From positions 66,413,850 through 66,477,849 of the forward strand of contig CM077645.1 in the NCBI GenBank assembly GCA_039707465.1: DNA of 64,000 nucleotides, written 5' to 3'. The notes below the pieces were generated by a model. The model made no database searches and had not been told where the DNA came from. It saw nothing but the letters and a program-made list of their open reading frames with translations. Shown piece by piece: positions 35,901 to 48,119 of this stretch (positions are counted from its first letter, which is position 1; every line of letters starts with the position of its first letter). The stretch comes from Rhabdophis nuchalis (Eukaryota; Chordata; Lepidosauria; Squamata; Natricidae). Position numbers and translations under genes: made by a program.

Positions 35901-37265
35901 TTATGTCACAAAATGTTTTATAAAATTTGCCCAAATTTCCATTCCACAGGAATCATGGGTTCCAGATTTTGGACACATTCAGTAAGTCAGCCCATTTGAA
36001 GTACAGTACCTTGGTTAAAAGGTTTTGCCCTGTGATAATGACTTTTAGTAGTATACAGATCACATTCTTTTCATTCTCTACCATGCTGCCCTGAGATATT
36101 CCAGAATATGGCTACTAGACTATGGTATCAAACTCCAATTCAGTTCTCATTTCAAAATTAGATATCGTTTCTGTGCTTATCATTGTTAAATATGTGGAGA
36201 TTTGAAAGAAACAAGTCCTTGGAGGAGTGGGAGCCTGTTAGCAAGATAGAAACATATCAGTTACATTGCCACAGCAGTTTTGATAGCAGAACTGAAAGCA
36301 TATTGAGAACTGACAACTGCAAGGTTGTCTCGATCAGAACACATTCCTTCTATATTTCTATCTTGTTAACACGTTCCACTCTCCCAAGAAATTGCTTTCT
36401 TCACATAGAGAAGAGAACTTTTTTGACACTAAGGAGAAGTTTCAATAACTGAGTGAACCATTATCCTACAATGGGGGGAAACAGGAATTCTATGTATTGC
36501 TCAGTTTCAATCCTGATTTCTATCCTAAAACCACACTTGATATTTACTTTTTAAAAAACAGTGATTTTTAAAATTCAATTTGTCCTGTTGTACAATATAT
36601 TGTTACTTCACTGAATCATTTAGAAAAAGCAATGGAGGAAGGCTATTGAGTATTGCCAACATACATGCATGAAGGAGGAAGCATCAGAGATGTCTTCTTT
36701 TGCCTTCGTTCAGCTAGATTGTTTTCTAAAGGGATTGTTCTTATATGCATCTATGCCAAGTTGTTTTTCATTCTTCTAAATGTGCTTTAAAGTGGATGTT
36801 GCAACTTAATCATTGCTTTGCATTACAAGTGCAATGTCTGCAAAACATCCACTCATTTTTATTTATTCTTTTGCTGTTATTGTTATTATTTTCTGTGTTT
36901 CGGCACCAGTGTGTCTGTGCTGAATGTTGTATCTGTTTGCCAGATTTGAAAATGACTTAAAGTGATTAGTGTATTCTGCATTGTATCTGCAAGAAATTAA
37001 TTGGCCTTATGGAACTGCTGAAGAAAATAAGTGCAAATGGCTATAGATATACATATTTTTACATGCATATGTACTGTACATAACTATCAAGTGTTTTCCT
37101 TTTGGTATGAGCTTATTTATGTAGAACAGAAAGACAAAAAAGCAATGGTAAGCCAAAGAAATAAAAGGTTTGCAATAATAGAAAGGGGAGGAACCTAATT
37201 GACAGCATCATCAATTATACTTTTTCATGTCTTTCTAACCATACAAGATCATACTTCTGCTCATA
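32951..37265. other. Unannotated, with one purine microsatellite
   Basis: Over 4 kb without a recognised element, exon or RNA. It may be single-copy intergenic or intronic DNA. Near 35195-35272 there is a GA/GGGA-rich repeat preceded by CACACAGACAGACA. The segment 34119-34165 resembles 6682-6730. Confidence 0.45.
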
Positions 37266-37273
37266 GATCACTT

Positions 37274-37432
37274 CAGTGGTGGGTTTCTGCAGGCTCACAC
37301 CTATTCGTGAGAGCCGGTTGGTGAAATTTAGAGAACCGGTGAGAGGGGGTTCCACCGGCGTACCTGGAAGTAAATCTGGCCCGCCGCTGCCAGTGACTCA
37401 ACGGGAAGGAAAGGAAAGGAAGGAAGAAAGGA

Positions 37433-37492
<60 letters not shown>

Positions 37493-37668
37493 ATTTATCA
37501 TCACAATTGAGTCCAAAATTTTGGTTGCTAAGCAAGAGCGTTGTTAAATGAGTTTCACCACATTTTAAAAGGTGGCCACTCCCACCCTGTCACATGACTG
37601 CCAAGCCACGCCCACAAAATAGGCCACACCTACAGAGTAGGTTCTAAAAAATTTGAAACCCACCACTG
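37274..37668. mobile_element. Non-autonomous hAT element H3
   Basis: The termini CAGTGGTGGGTTTC and GAAACCCACCACTG are perfect inverse complements over 14 bp. Perfect 8-bp duplications GATCACTT flank the element (37266-37273 and 37669-37676). Inside are GAGAACCGGTGAGAG, a (GGAA/GAAA)n microsatellite (about 37402-37492), and then the shared module with ATCACAATTGAGTCC, GTTGCTAAGCAAGAG, GAGTTTCACCACATTTT and CCAAGCCACGCCCAC. That module matches, inverted, the left part of H1 and, in the same orientation, the right part of H2. No coding capacity. Confidence 0.9.
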
Positions 37669-37676
37669 GATCACTT

Positions 37677-38497
37677 CATAGATTGCCATTTGTTGCTTAA
37701 TCCTCTTATCTCTCTGTCTGAGAACTTCATTAATTCCATTAAATGAAAATGAAATTTTCTTGATTATCCCATTTTTCTCAACCAAATCATTCTCAGATAT
37801 TTGCATTCGTTCTGTAAAGTTAACCACATCAACAGATTTCTTTCATACTGGTTACTTTTTTGTATTCAATCTACATTTCTTTATCACCCATTTATTCTTC
37901 ACCCTAACACATATATGCAATATTAATATTTAATATTTCACTGCAAGCTTTTGCATCCTTTCAGTTAGAATTTTGCAAACACCTTCTCGAACACAAATCT
38001 GTAGTTTTTGCATTCAGTACTGCTCTCTGCTGTATTGCATAGGGGAACCATAGCAATTGTCTTTCAATGACAGAGGTAGATGCAGTCTTCATAGATGTTA
38101 AACCTTAACAATTATAAAAGCACACAAACATGCAATATTAATATTTCTCTAGTTGCAGCATTTATAGTCAGCTCTTTGTTCCAGCATTTATTTACTTAAT
38201 ATTTTTCTAACCCAGCACAACGTCCCGAAATGCTGTGATTGTGGGAAGTTATACAAAGCAATGCAAACATAAAAACCAAAATATAAATAATAGAAAACCT
38301 AATTATAAACCTGAAATAAGATTCCAAATGAATTCCTGTAAAACATGCCATCACACAAACACTGGGGCTGAAAACATGCTGAAGCAAAACCACATTAATT
38401 TGTTTCTGAAAGAGTGACAAATTTAAAGTTTTATGTATCTTTGAGGAAATAGCACATAATCCATGTTCTTCTCTTCAGTTGTATCCTCAGAGGCTCT
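37677..38497. other. Unannotated
   Basis: AT-rich spacer with no recognised element. Confidence 0.4.
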
Positions 38498-38505
38498 CTC
38501 TAAAT

Positions 38506-39229
38506 CTGTGGTCACCAACTAGTGGTCCAGGGATCACTGGTGGTCTGCAAGAAAATTTTGGGGGCCCGCAGAAAAATTATTTGCATTTTTCATATTTCAG
38601 GGGTCCTCAAACTATGGCCCCTGGGACAGATACATACAATGAACATTTGTGAGTCTCCCCCTTCAGGGTATTTTTATATGGGGCAGAGGGAGGCAGAAAT
38701 TCTGACTTGGGTCAGCTTCGGGCACCTGGTGCAGAGCTTTGAGGGAAGGCTGGAGGGAAGTGTCACTGGTGGCAAAGAGCTGGAGGACCTTGTTCCAGTG
38801 GGACTGCATCATGGCCTGGAACTGGATGACCATCTCAGCCCACTGAGCCTTGAGGCACCAGTACCTGACCTTGCACTCCCGCAGGTCTTTCTTCTGTTTG
38901 CAAAACCTATGATCGTCATCCTCAGTGAGGTGCTTCTGCTGAACCTCCTTCTCGGTCAGATCCAATTTGAACAAAGCTGTTTTGCCAACTCTGGTTGCTT
39001 AGCTCCAAGAACTGCTTCCTGTTGGGGCCCTAAAGAGCCTGGGCAGGTAGGTGAGAAGTGGCTGGGAGGGGAGGGATGAGTAGAGGCTGGTGAGCTGCCC
39101 CTCAATGTGAGTAACATCAAATTGGCCACATCCACCCAGTCGGTCCTTAGGCAGATCATATTAGTGGTCTGCGGGATCTAAACTTATGAATTTAGTGGTC
39201 CCTGAAGTCCGAAAAATTGGTGACTCCTG
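38506..39229. mobile_element. hAT-like element H7 with internal open frame
   Basis: CTGTGGTCACCAA at the left and TTGGTGACTCCTG at the right form imperfect inverted termini. The 8-bp flanks CTCTAAAT (38498-38505) and TTCTAAAT (39230-39237) differ at one position. A second hAT-like left terminus, CAGGGGTCCTCAAACTATGG, lies inside at about 38602, so one element may be nested in the other. A minus-strand open frame (38663-38974) lies inside and is described separately. Confidence 0.65.
38663..38974 (-). CDS. Unidentified 103-codon frame inside H7
   Basis: I do not recognise this frame as a transposase. The translation is charged and helical in character, with TEKEVQQKHLTEDDDHRF, KQKKDLRECK and QFQAMMQSHWNKVLQLFATS, compatible with a coiled-coil fragment. 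It shows no catalytic motif. It lies wholly between hAT-type termini, on the strand opposite to the element as drawn. Two readings are possible: a host exon captured by a non-autonomous hAT, or a chance frame. The skewed, protein-like composition favours the first, weakly. No start context, splice sites or promoter were identified. Confidence 0.35.
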   Translation of the reverse strand: MFKLDLTEKEVQQKHLTEDDDHRFCKQKKDLRECKVRYWCLKAQWAEMVIQFQAMMQSHWNKVLQLFATSDTSLQPSLKALHQVPEADPSQNFCLPLPHIKIP

Positions 39230-39471
39230 TTCTAAATGGCCAAATTGGATGGGCAGCTGCATTCTGCACAGCATTGATTGATATAGTGCAGTGGTCGGCA
39301 AACTGTGGCTCACGAGCCGCTGCTCTTTGGCCCCTCGAGTGCGGCTCTTCCTTCACCCTCACTGAGGGTGGGACTCCTGGGACCCGCCGGAGCAACCCTC
39401 CCTACCGGCCGCCGATTCCCTCCCTCCCTCCCCCCGCAGAGCCTCCCCAGCCAGCATGCCGGCCACTCATC

Positions 39472-39905
39472 TACTTCCAGGGGGTGCGGAGGCTCCGCGG
39501 GCAGTAGGAGGGAACCGGCATCCAGTGGGTCACCCACTGAACACCGTTCCTTCCCCACCCCACACGGAGCCTTCTCACCCCTGGAAGTACCCTGAGCAAG
39601 CGAGCGGGTGGGCGGGCGGGCGAGCCAGGCTACTTCCAGGGCAATTGGAGGGAACCGGTGTCCAGTGGGTCACCCACTGAACACCGTTCCTTCCCTACCC
39701 ACACGGAGCCTTCTCACCCCTGGAAGTACCCTGAGTGAGCGAGCGGGCAGGCGGGCGAGCCAGGCTACTTCCAGGGCGATTGGAGGGAACCGGCGTCCAG
39801 TGGGTCACCCACTGAATGCCGTTCCTTCCCCACCCCACACGGAGCCTTCTCACCCCTGGAAGTACCCTGAGCGAGTATGGCGGGCGGGCGGGCGGGCCAG
39901 GCTAA
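39472..39905. repeat. Three GC-rich tandem units of about 135-159 bp
   Basis: Units start with TACTTCCAGGG at 39472, 39631 and 39766. Each contains GAGGGAACCGG, CCAGTGGGTCACCCACTGAA, CACACGGAGCCTTCTCACCC and GGAAGTACCCTGAG, then GGCGGGC-rich ends. The first unit is longer by an insert with GTGCGGAGGCTCCGCGGGCA. CpG is frequent, unlike the flanks. Confidence 0.85.
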
Positions 39906-39959
39906 GGCGGGCGAATAAGCGAGGCAGGCTGGACTGAGGAGGCTCCGCAGGGGGTGGGG

Positions 39960-40184
39960 GACAGACAGACAGACAGAGAGAGGCACAGACACAAAGAGAG
40001 ACAGGGAGGGAGGGGGGAATCAGAGAGTGACAGACACACACAGAGAGACAGGGAGAGACAGAGAGAGGGAGGGAGGGAGAGAAAGATAGACAGAGACACA
40101 GAATGAGTGATTAAGTCCTTGAATGCGAGACAGACGGACACACACACACAAAGTGACAGAGATGGGCAGACGAAGGAGAGAGTG

Positions 40185-40233
<49 letters not shown>

Positions 40234-40469
40234 AAGAGAGAGAAAGAGGGAAAGAAAGAAAGAGAGAGAGAGAGAGAAAGAGAGAGAAAGAGAGAGAGAC
40301 AGAAAGAAAGAGAGAAAAAGAGAAAGAGAGAGAGAAAGAAAGAAAAAGAGAAAGAGAGAGAGAGAGAAATGGAGAAAGAGAGAGAGAGAGAAGAGAGGAA
40401 GGAAGGAAGGAAGGAAGGAAGGAAGGAAGGAAGAGAGAAAGAAAGAGAGAGAGAGAAAGAAAGAAAGAA
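39960..40469. repeat. Long purine microsatellite inside H2
   Basis: About 510 bp of GACA, GAGA, GAAA and GGAA units on the plus strand, the mirror of the pyrimidine tract in H1. Overlapping long frames are translations of this tract. Confidence 0.9.
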
Positions 40470-40621
40470 CTTATGACAACAATTGAGCCTAAAAGTTTGG
40501 TTGCTAACCAAGACCATAGTTAAGTGAGTTTTACATTTTCCATGTTGGCCACGCCCACCCAGTCACATCACCGTTGAGCCATCCCACAAAACTGGCCACA
40601 CCTTCCGGCTCTCCAAAGAAA

Positions 40622-41100
40622 TTTCAATACAATACAATACAATACAATACAATAGCAGAGTTGGAAGGGACCTTGTAGGTCTTCTAGTCCAACCCCCTGC
40701 ATGGGCAGGAATCTTATACCATTTCAGACAAATGGCTGTCTAACATCTTTTTAAAGACTTCCAGGGTTGGGGCATTCACAACTGCTGGAGGCAAGCTGTT
40801 CCAGAGGTTAATTGTTCTAACTGTCAGGAAATTTCTCCTTAGTTCTAAGTTGCTTCTCTCCTTGGTTAGTTTCCACCCATTGCTCCTTGTCCTGCCCCCA
40901 GGTGCCTTGGAGAAAAGTTTGACTCCCTCTTCTTTGTGGCACCCTCTGAGATATCGGAACACTGCTATCATGTCTCCCCTGGTCCTTCTCTTCATCAAAC
41001 TAGACATACCCAGCTCCTGCAGCCGTTCTTCATATGTCTTAGTCTCCAGTCCTCTAATCATCTTGGTTGCTCTTCTTTGCACTCTTTCCAGAGTCTCCAC
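40622..41100 (-). mobile_element. CR1 LINE 3' end nested in H2
   Basis: A minus-strand CR1 3' fragment with a pentanucleotide tail (AATAC)n at about 40625-40654 on the plus strand. Its frame 40714-41100 (128 codons) contains METLERVQRRATKMIRGLET, MKRRTRGDMIAVFRYLRGCH and LWNSLPPAVVNAPTLEVFKK, collinear with the end of the CR1 at 25670-27152 and lacking that copy's 5-base deletion. It is 5'-truncated and has no catalytic motif. Confidence 0.9.
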
Positions 41101-41165
41101 GGTATCGTGGTATTGTTGATATTTGGCTCTGTTGACTAGTGAGTTTGCCCACCACTGATATAGTG

Positions 41166-42318
41166 TAATGTTGCACTGTTACATAAGATGTATAACTTTT
41201 TTTTATTTGAATGCTAACATTTGCAGTAGTTCAGTTTCACTCTTTCCCAAATCATTATGATACCATAGAGGTCTCTAAAATAGTGCTAGCACTCCTGTGT
41301 TTCCATTTCTTCCAAAACATTTTTTAAATTTAATTCCATTCACTCTGCTGGAGGCACATTCTTTAGTCCTTTCTACTTACTTCCAAAACATCTTTTAAAA
41401 AAACATTAAAATCACTCCACATTTTCTTGTCCTTTTTTTAATGTCAACTAATTCTTGATATTTTTACTACATTCTTTACAATTATTTTCCTCTCTGTAAA
41501 TATTATGCAATATCTTTCAGTCTCATTCTTTGCAGCAATAATTTCTCTTACATACATTTTCCACATCCACAGCCATTTTATTGTTCTACCAAGAACAATT
41601 TTTCATATTCCCCATTAGCAAAACTGTCCACAATTCCATGACACCAGTAACATAATTCTTTCTCCCCCTGATCCAAGCAGTTTCCACATTCACTTTCACC
41701 ATTAAAGATCAATCTGTCTTTTAATATTTTTCTTATACAGCTTTCCAAATTCACAACCTGCATCATACTTATATATTTTACTAATTGTTTCAGTGTCTCA
41801 TTGTAAACAATAAAATCAATAATCTTCCTAGATTTATGTTCAAATACTGTATTTGAAACAACAAAGCATTTGGTAAGCAGCTATTCACTAATCACAATTG
41901 CCATTTATTCTTGGGTCTTCAAATGGTCCATGCATGCACGCTTTTGCACTTTATCACCTTGTTTTCACCTATTTGTTCATGTCACCTAATGTAATATCAT
42001 CCCACATACACATACAAACTACATGCCTTTAGAATATTGCACAATTCTGACTCTTTCATTATCACCATTTACTGGAGCTTAACATGGAACTGTCACCAAC
42101 TAAGAATAAGCTCTCTTAAGACTGAAATGATGCCATTCATTCATTTGACAAACTTTTCAGTTTTAGACATGAAAAGCCATCGCTCACTATAGTGAGAAGT
42201 AGAGACCTAATTGCCCTGGCCAACAGCCTGGCAAAAATTCTACAGGGAATAACCTTTGAGGTGATAATCTGCATTAGCAGGCAACTCCCCGACAACTTGC
42301 TCTTTGCTTGAACTGATG
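41166..42318. other. Unannotated
   Basis: AT-rich sequence. A 62-codon minus-strand frame (41578-41766) has two Cys pairs (CGNC and CYWC), but I recognise no family. Confidence 0.4.
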
Positions 42319-42469
42319 GCTTAGGGCAGGGATGTCCAAACTTGGGAACTTTAAGACTTGTGGACTTCAACTCCCAGAATTCCCCAGCCAGCTATGCCGG
42401 CTGGGGAATTCTGGGAGTTGAAGTCCACAAGTCTTAAAGTTCCCAAGTTTGGACATCCCTGGCTTAGGG
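42319..42469. mobile_element. hAT hairpin MITE with perfect 63-bp arms
   Basis: The element is 42327-42461 (135 bp), flanked by perfect 8-bp duplications GCTTAGGG (42319-42326 and 42462-42469). Left arm 42327-42389 and right arm 42399-42461 are exact inverse complements over 63 bases, as read base by base, with a 9-base loop at 42390-42398. It begins CAGGGATGTCCAAACTTGG. It encodes no protein. Copies or remnants of this family lie at 7182, 27513, 29064, 30880 and 57156. Confidence 0.95.
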
Positions 42470-42700
42470 TTTTTGTTTATTTGTTTGTTTTGTTTGTTTA
42501 CGAACAAATCCCACTTACTAGAGGGAACCACCTTGGGGGTACTGTGAAGCAGTTACCATGGCAACTCTCACACACACACATCTGAGGTATCCTAGAAGTG
42601 TCTCTTCTTCCCCCCCCCCCCCCCCCCGCCCAAACTCTGTGTACAAATTTGGTCAAAATTCCTCGAGGCATTCCAGAGTTATGCTTATTGTAGATCAAGA
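42470..42700. other. Spacer with a C18 run
   Basis: Contains an 18-base run of C at 42610-42627 and a short (CA)n. Otherwise unrecognised. Confidence 0.5.
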
Positions 42701-42749
42701 TAGAATAGAATAGAATAGAATAGAATAGAATAGAATAGAATAGAATAGA
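42701..42749. repeat. (TAGAA)n pentanucleotide microsatellite
   Basis: About ten units of TAGAA. Repeats of this AATAG class are typical next to CR1 3' ends in snake genomes, but I see no CR1 3' end directly beside this one. Confidence 0.9.
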
Positions 42750-42967
42750 TTAAACTCATGCCTTCATTCTCTGCATATATTCATAAACATTGCCCCTCAA
42801 AATTATTCCAAAAATGCAATAAGTTATTTCCATCCTTATAACAAGAATTTGATAAATCCTTGTTAGATTTTAATAAATCAAACCAAAGTTTAATATATAC
42901 TGTATAATATGGTCTTGAGCCGAAGGAGACCACGATCCCTCAGACAACCGGGTGTGAGTCCCTCCTC

Positions 42968-44188
<1,221 letters not shown>

Positions 44189-45640
44189 GACTTGCCCCGC
44201 GACTCGACTGAGGACCTAGTGGCCGCATGGTTAAGTGCGGCCACAGGGGCCTTGGACCGAGTCGCGCCCTTGCGGCCTCTCTTGCGGCGACGATCCACCT
44301 GGGCTCCTTGGTTCACCGAGGAGCTTAGGGGGATGAAGCGCCACAAGAGATGCCTAGAGAGCAGATGGAGATCCTCTCGCTCCGAAGCCGACCGAACACT
44401 AGTGAGAACCTACATTAGGACTTACCTGGTGGTGACAAGAGTGGCCAAACGTGAGTATTGTGCCACTCTTATTGCATCCGCAGATAACCGCCCTGCCACC
44501 CTGTTTGGGGTGACCCGCTCCCTCCTTCAACAGAGGCCGCGGGAAGCCCCTTTACAGGGTCGAGCAGAGGAATTTGGGATTTATCTGCAGGAGAAAACCA
44601 CTCGGATTCGGAGCGAGCTGCCCTCCATCGACAGTGGTCCAGTTGAGCGGTCCGAGGTTGCTTTTGAGACACCATCTTGGGAGGAGTTTGATTTTGTTAC
44701 TACCGAGGATATGGACAAGTTGTCAAAGAGACTTAGGGCTACCACATGTTTATTGGACCCGTGTCCCTCCTGGCTTGTACTGGCATCCTGGGAGACGACA
44801 CGAGGCTGGCTCCAGGGCATTGTCAATGCATCTTTGAGTGAGGAGTCCTTGCCTGCCGTCTTGAAAGAGGCGGTAGTAAGGCGCCTCCTCAAGAAGCCGT
44901 CCCTGGATCCAGCATTATTAGAGAACTATCATCCCGTCTCCAACCTTCACTTTTTAGTGAAGGTTATAGAGAGTGTGGTGGCTCAACAGTTTCCGCGACA
45001 CTTGGAGGAAGTTGATTATCTAGACCCGTGCCAGTCCGGCTTCCGACCCGAGCACAACACCGAGACGGCATTGGTCGCGTTGGTTGATGATCTCTGGAGG
45101 GCGCGGGATAGAGGATATTCCTCTATCCTAGTCCTATTAGACCTCTCAGCGGCTTTTGATACCATCAACCATGGTATCTTATTGCGCCGACTGGGGGGGT
45201 TGGGGCTGGGAGGCACCGTTCTGTGGTGGTTCTCGTCCTACCTCTCTGGTCGGTCACAATATGTGTTGGCAGGGGGGCAGAGGTCGGCCTCGAGGCCCCT
45301 CGTATGTGGGGTACCTCAGGGGTCGGTCCTCTCGTCCCTACTGTTCAACACATACATGAAGCCGTTGGGCGAGATCATCCGTGGTTTTGGGGTGGGATAT
45401 CATCTGTACGCTGATGATACTCAGCTGTACATATCCACCCCAGACCACCCCAACGATGCCGTCGAGGTCATGTCCCGGTGTTTGGAGGCCGTACGGATCT
45501 GGATGGGTAGTAACAAACTCAGGCTCAACCCGTCCAAGACTGAGTGGCTGTGGCTTCCGGCACCCCGGTTCAGCCAGATTATTCCAACTCTGGCCATTGG
45601 GGGCAAAACACCAGCCCCCGTGGAGAGGGTGCGCAATTTG
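44189..45640 (+). pseudogene. LINE D linker and reverse transcriptase
   Basis: This resumes copy D after the nested insertion: STEDLVAAWLSAATGALDRV, APWFTEELRGMKRHKRCLES, then the reverse transcriptase motifs NYHPVSNLHFLVKVIESVV (Arg-to-His change in the usual NYRPVS), GFRPEHNTETALVALVDD, LDLSAAFDTINHGILL (usual IDH is INH), GVPQGSVLSSLLF and YADDTQLY near 45411-45434. The frame is open to 45721, but a missing G near 45637-45641 puts it out of phase from there. It is inactive. Confidence 0.85.
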
Positions 45641-46267
45641 GTGTCCTCCTGGATTCCTGGCTGTCCATGGAGGACCATGTGGCGGCCGTGGCCAGGGGGG
45701 CTTTCCATCAGGTACGCCTGATGCTCCAATTGTGCCCCTTACTGGACCGGGCTGCCCTTCGTGGCCCTCGTGACCTCTCGACTCGACTACTGTAATGCTC
45801 TCTACATGGGGCTTCCCTTGAGGTGCACTCGAAAGCTGCAGTTAGTCCAGAATGCAGCCGCGCGGGTGATTATGGGAGCGCCTAGACACTCCCACATAAC
45901 ACCAATCCTCCATGAGCTGCACTGGCTTCCTGTGGTCTTTCGGGTGCACTTCAAGGTTTTGACGACCATCTTCAAAGCGCTCCATGGCTCGGGGCCTAGT
46001 TATATGCGAGACCGCCTCCTGCCCCATACATCCCTCAGACCAATACGCTCCCACAGAGAGGGCCTCCTCAGGGTGCCGTCGGCCGGACAATGCCGACTGG
46101 CGACACCCAGGGGAAGAGCCTTCTTTATGGCAGGTCCAGCCCTTTGGAACGACTTACCCTCTGAACTTTGCACCATCTCCGACCTCCGCCTCTTCCGCAA
46201 GTGTCTAAAGACACATTTGTTCCATCTAGCCGACCTAGCGCAGCCCCCTAAACTGACTTTTAGATAG
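45641..46267 (+). pseudogene. LINE D C-terminal domain with deletion
   Basis: After the shift near 45640 the protein continues (GVLLDSWLSMEDHVAAVARG). About 13 bases are then missing near 45755-45765 compared with copies A and C (the segment encoding RTVTHA). A second phase change leads to the frame 45761-46267 with TSRLDYCNALYMGL, LHWLPVVFRVHFKVL and PALWNDLPSEL, stop at 46265-46267. Confidence 0.8.
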
Positions 46268-46425
46268 TTTTTAAATTTGGGGATTTTAATTTGGTTTTAG
46301 CACAGGATCCATTGAATTAGTTTTTAACATTTTTATATGATGTTTTGTATGTATTTTTAATTTTCCTGTGCGCCACCCTGAGTCCGTTTGGAGAAGGGTG
46401 GGGTATAAATTGAATAAATATAAAT

Positions 46426-48119
46426 ATATAATGTATTTCATTACAATTTTGAAGGTAAAAGCAGCTTGTCTGGGATGGGAAACCACCAGTGTAAGTATGA
46501 TTGATGGGAATTAGGAAATTCTTAGTATACTAAAAAAAAATTTTTTTAAATCCCACTAGATGGTAATACCAAACTAACACCATTCTTTTACCAAGAACTT
46601 TGTTTGCACATGTCCAGGAAATCATCAAGGAAACTTATCTTGACTTGAAGAAAACTTATCTTTGGAACCATATCTATATATAAACATATGTCTTGTCTAA
46701 TTGGAGAATTGTCAATCTATGTACTTTATTAAGTTTGGTAGTTACTCCAGTTGGATTATAATGTCTTCAAGAATAGTAAGCATTTTTTTAATGAGAAATG
46801 AGATACTAGGACTTCTCCAATCTTCAGCTTTCCAAACATTTAAAATACAGAGATTTCAGTTAACATATGAAAGATCATACTGGCTGGAAAAGATAGGACA
46901 TACTTTTCAATATTGTCTGGTTTGTAAGCACCTTCTACGTACAAATGTGAAGATTGGTACATTTATTTATTGATTTTTATTTTTATTCATTTTAGAAAAT
47001 TTATATAGCCGCCTAGTTGCTCACAGCATCTTTAGGTGGCTTAGACAATGAAAACACAGTGTAGAAAAAAATAATAAAATAATAAAGTAATAACACCTTT
47101 GGCCACAAGATACATTCAAACCAGCAATTTAATGGGTTCCACCCACTTCTGGATTCCCCAAGCCCACTGGCAAAACCATGTCTTCAGGACCTTCAAAAGA
47201 GTGTCAGAGTGGCCAATCTAATTTCTGGAAGGATAATGTTCCAAAGGAATATTTCTCTTTTTAGTTTTAATTTTCCTTTACTTAACAATAGCATCGGATC
47301 AAAACTACAAAGTATTTTTGGCTGAGCTTTTGGACAAAACTCATTTCTGCCTGATTTCCAGCTTCTCTAACTTTTGGATTATGCAAGTATTAAAGATGCT
47401 TCACTAGATCAGTATAAATTTAGCCTTTGACACAATTAGCCTCTTTGGTAGATAGACTAATTAGACTCAAGGCATTGACCTAGCTGGCAATACACTTTGC
47501 TGATGTTGAGGATCTACACCAGGGGGGAATTTTTTGAGGTTGTTCAACCAAGCAGATTTCATTCATCAAAAAGAAAGAAAGAAAGAAAAAGGAAAGGAAC
47601 ATAAATTGTTCACTCATACTGTTAAGACAACCATGTACTTTCTAAAACAAGAACAATGGGTACTAGTGTTAATATATTCTTTATTTTTTCCTTCCCCTCT
47701 GCTTTCATCATATTCAAAATTTGTAAGGACAATTTATTTTAAAAATATGGCATTCAGAATCGTTGGAATCCATTCACATCTTGATAGAGGTTCACAAGGA
47801 TAGTGAAAATGGCAATGAAAATGAATATTTTGTCATTCTTTTTTTTCTTTCATTTTCACAGGAAACTTATCCTCTGTCTTGTGCAGTTTAAGAGCAAACA
47901 GCATGATTTAAGCAAAGGTGAATGCACAGGGAATGCAAAGAGGGTTAAAGAAAATCAGTTTCATTATTTATTTTGAAAGCCCAGTCCTACTCACTAGCTC
48001 AGAAGATCTGCCCATTGATCCTGTTCACTTCTAGTGCGTCTTCTACTGCAGATTCTTCCTCCCCTTGTTTATTGATATACACCAAAATTTCAGGCCATCC
48101 TATCCTATAACAACTGCAG
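46426..48119. other. Mostly unannotated, with an old LINE 3' end
   Basis: At about 46975-47262 (minus strand) a decayed CR1/L2-type 3' end is visible: TTTATATAGCCGCCTAGTTGC, GGGTTCCACCCACTTCTGG, AAGCCCACTGGCAAAACC. The rest shows nothing recognisable. Confidence 0.45.

Larger units (their letters stand above)
39289..41157. mobile_element. hAT element H2 with tandem GC units, purine tract and nested CR1
   Basis: The termini CAGTGGTCGGCAAACT and AGTTTGCCCACCACTG are inverse with one mismatch. Perfect 8-bp duplications ATATAGTG flank it at 39281-39288 and 41158-41165. From the left: a GC-rich part related to the right half of H1 (CCCTACCGGCCGCCGATTCC), about three tandem units (39472-39905), a purine microsatellite (39960-40469), the shared module with ACAATTGAGCC and GTTGCTAACCAAG, and a CR1 3' end inserted on the minus strand (40622-41100). 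It has the same architecture as H1 in inverse orientation. Confidence 0.85.

Noticed and set aside
39305..39937. Several overlapping GC-rich frames
   Set aside because: They follow the tandem GC units and have no protein family signature; the frames repeat only because the DNA repeats.
40020..40523. Charged or Ser/Leu-rich frames of 138-165 codons
   Set aside because: They are translations of the purine microsatellite in H2 in either direction.
41578..41766. A 62-codon frame with two CxxC pairs
   Set aside because: Cys pairs alone in a short frame are weak evidence for a zinc finger; no family match could be argued from the sequence.
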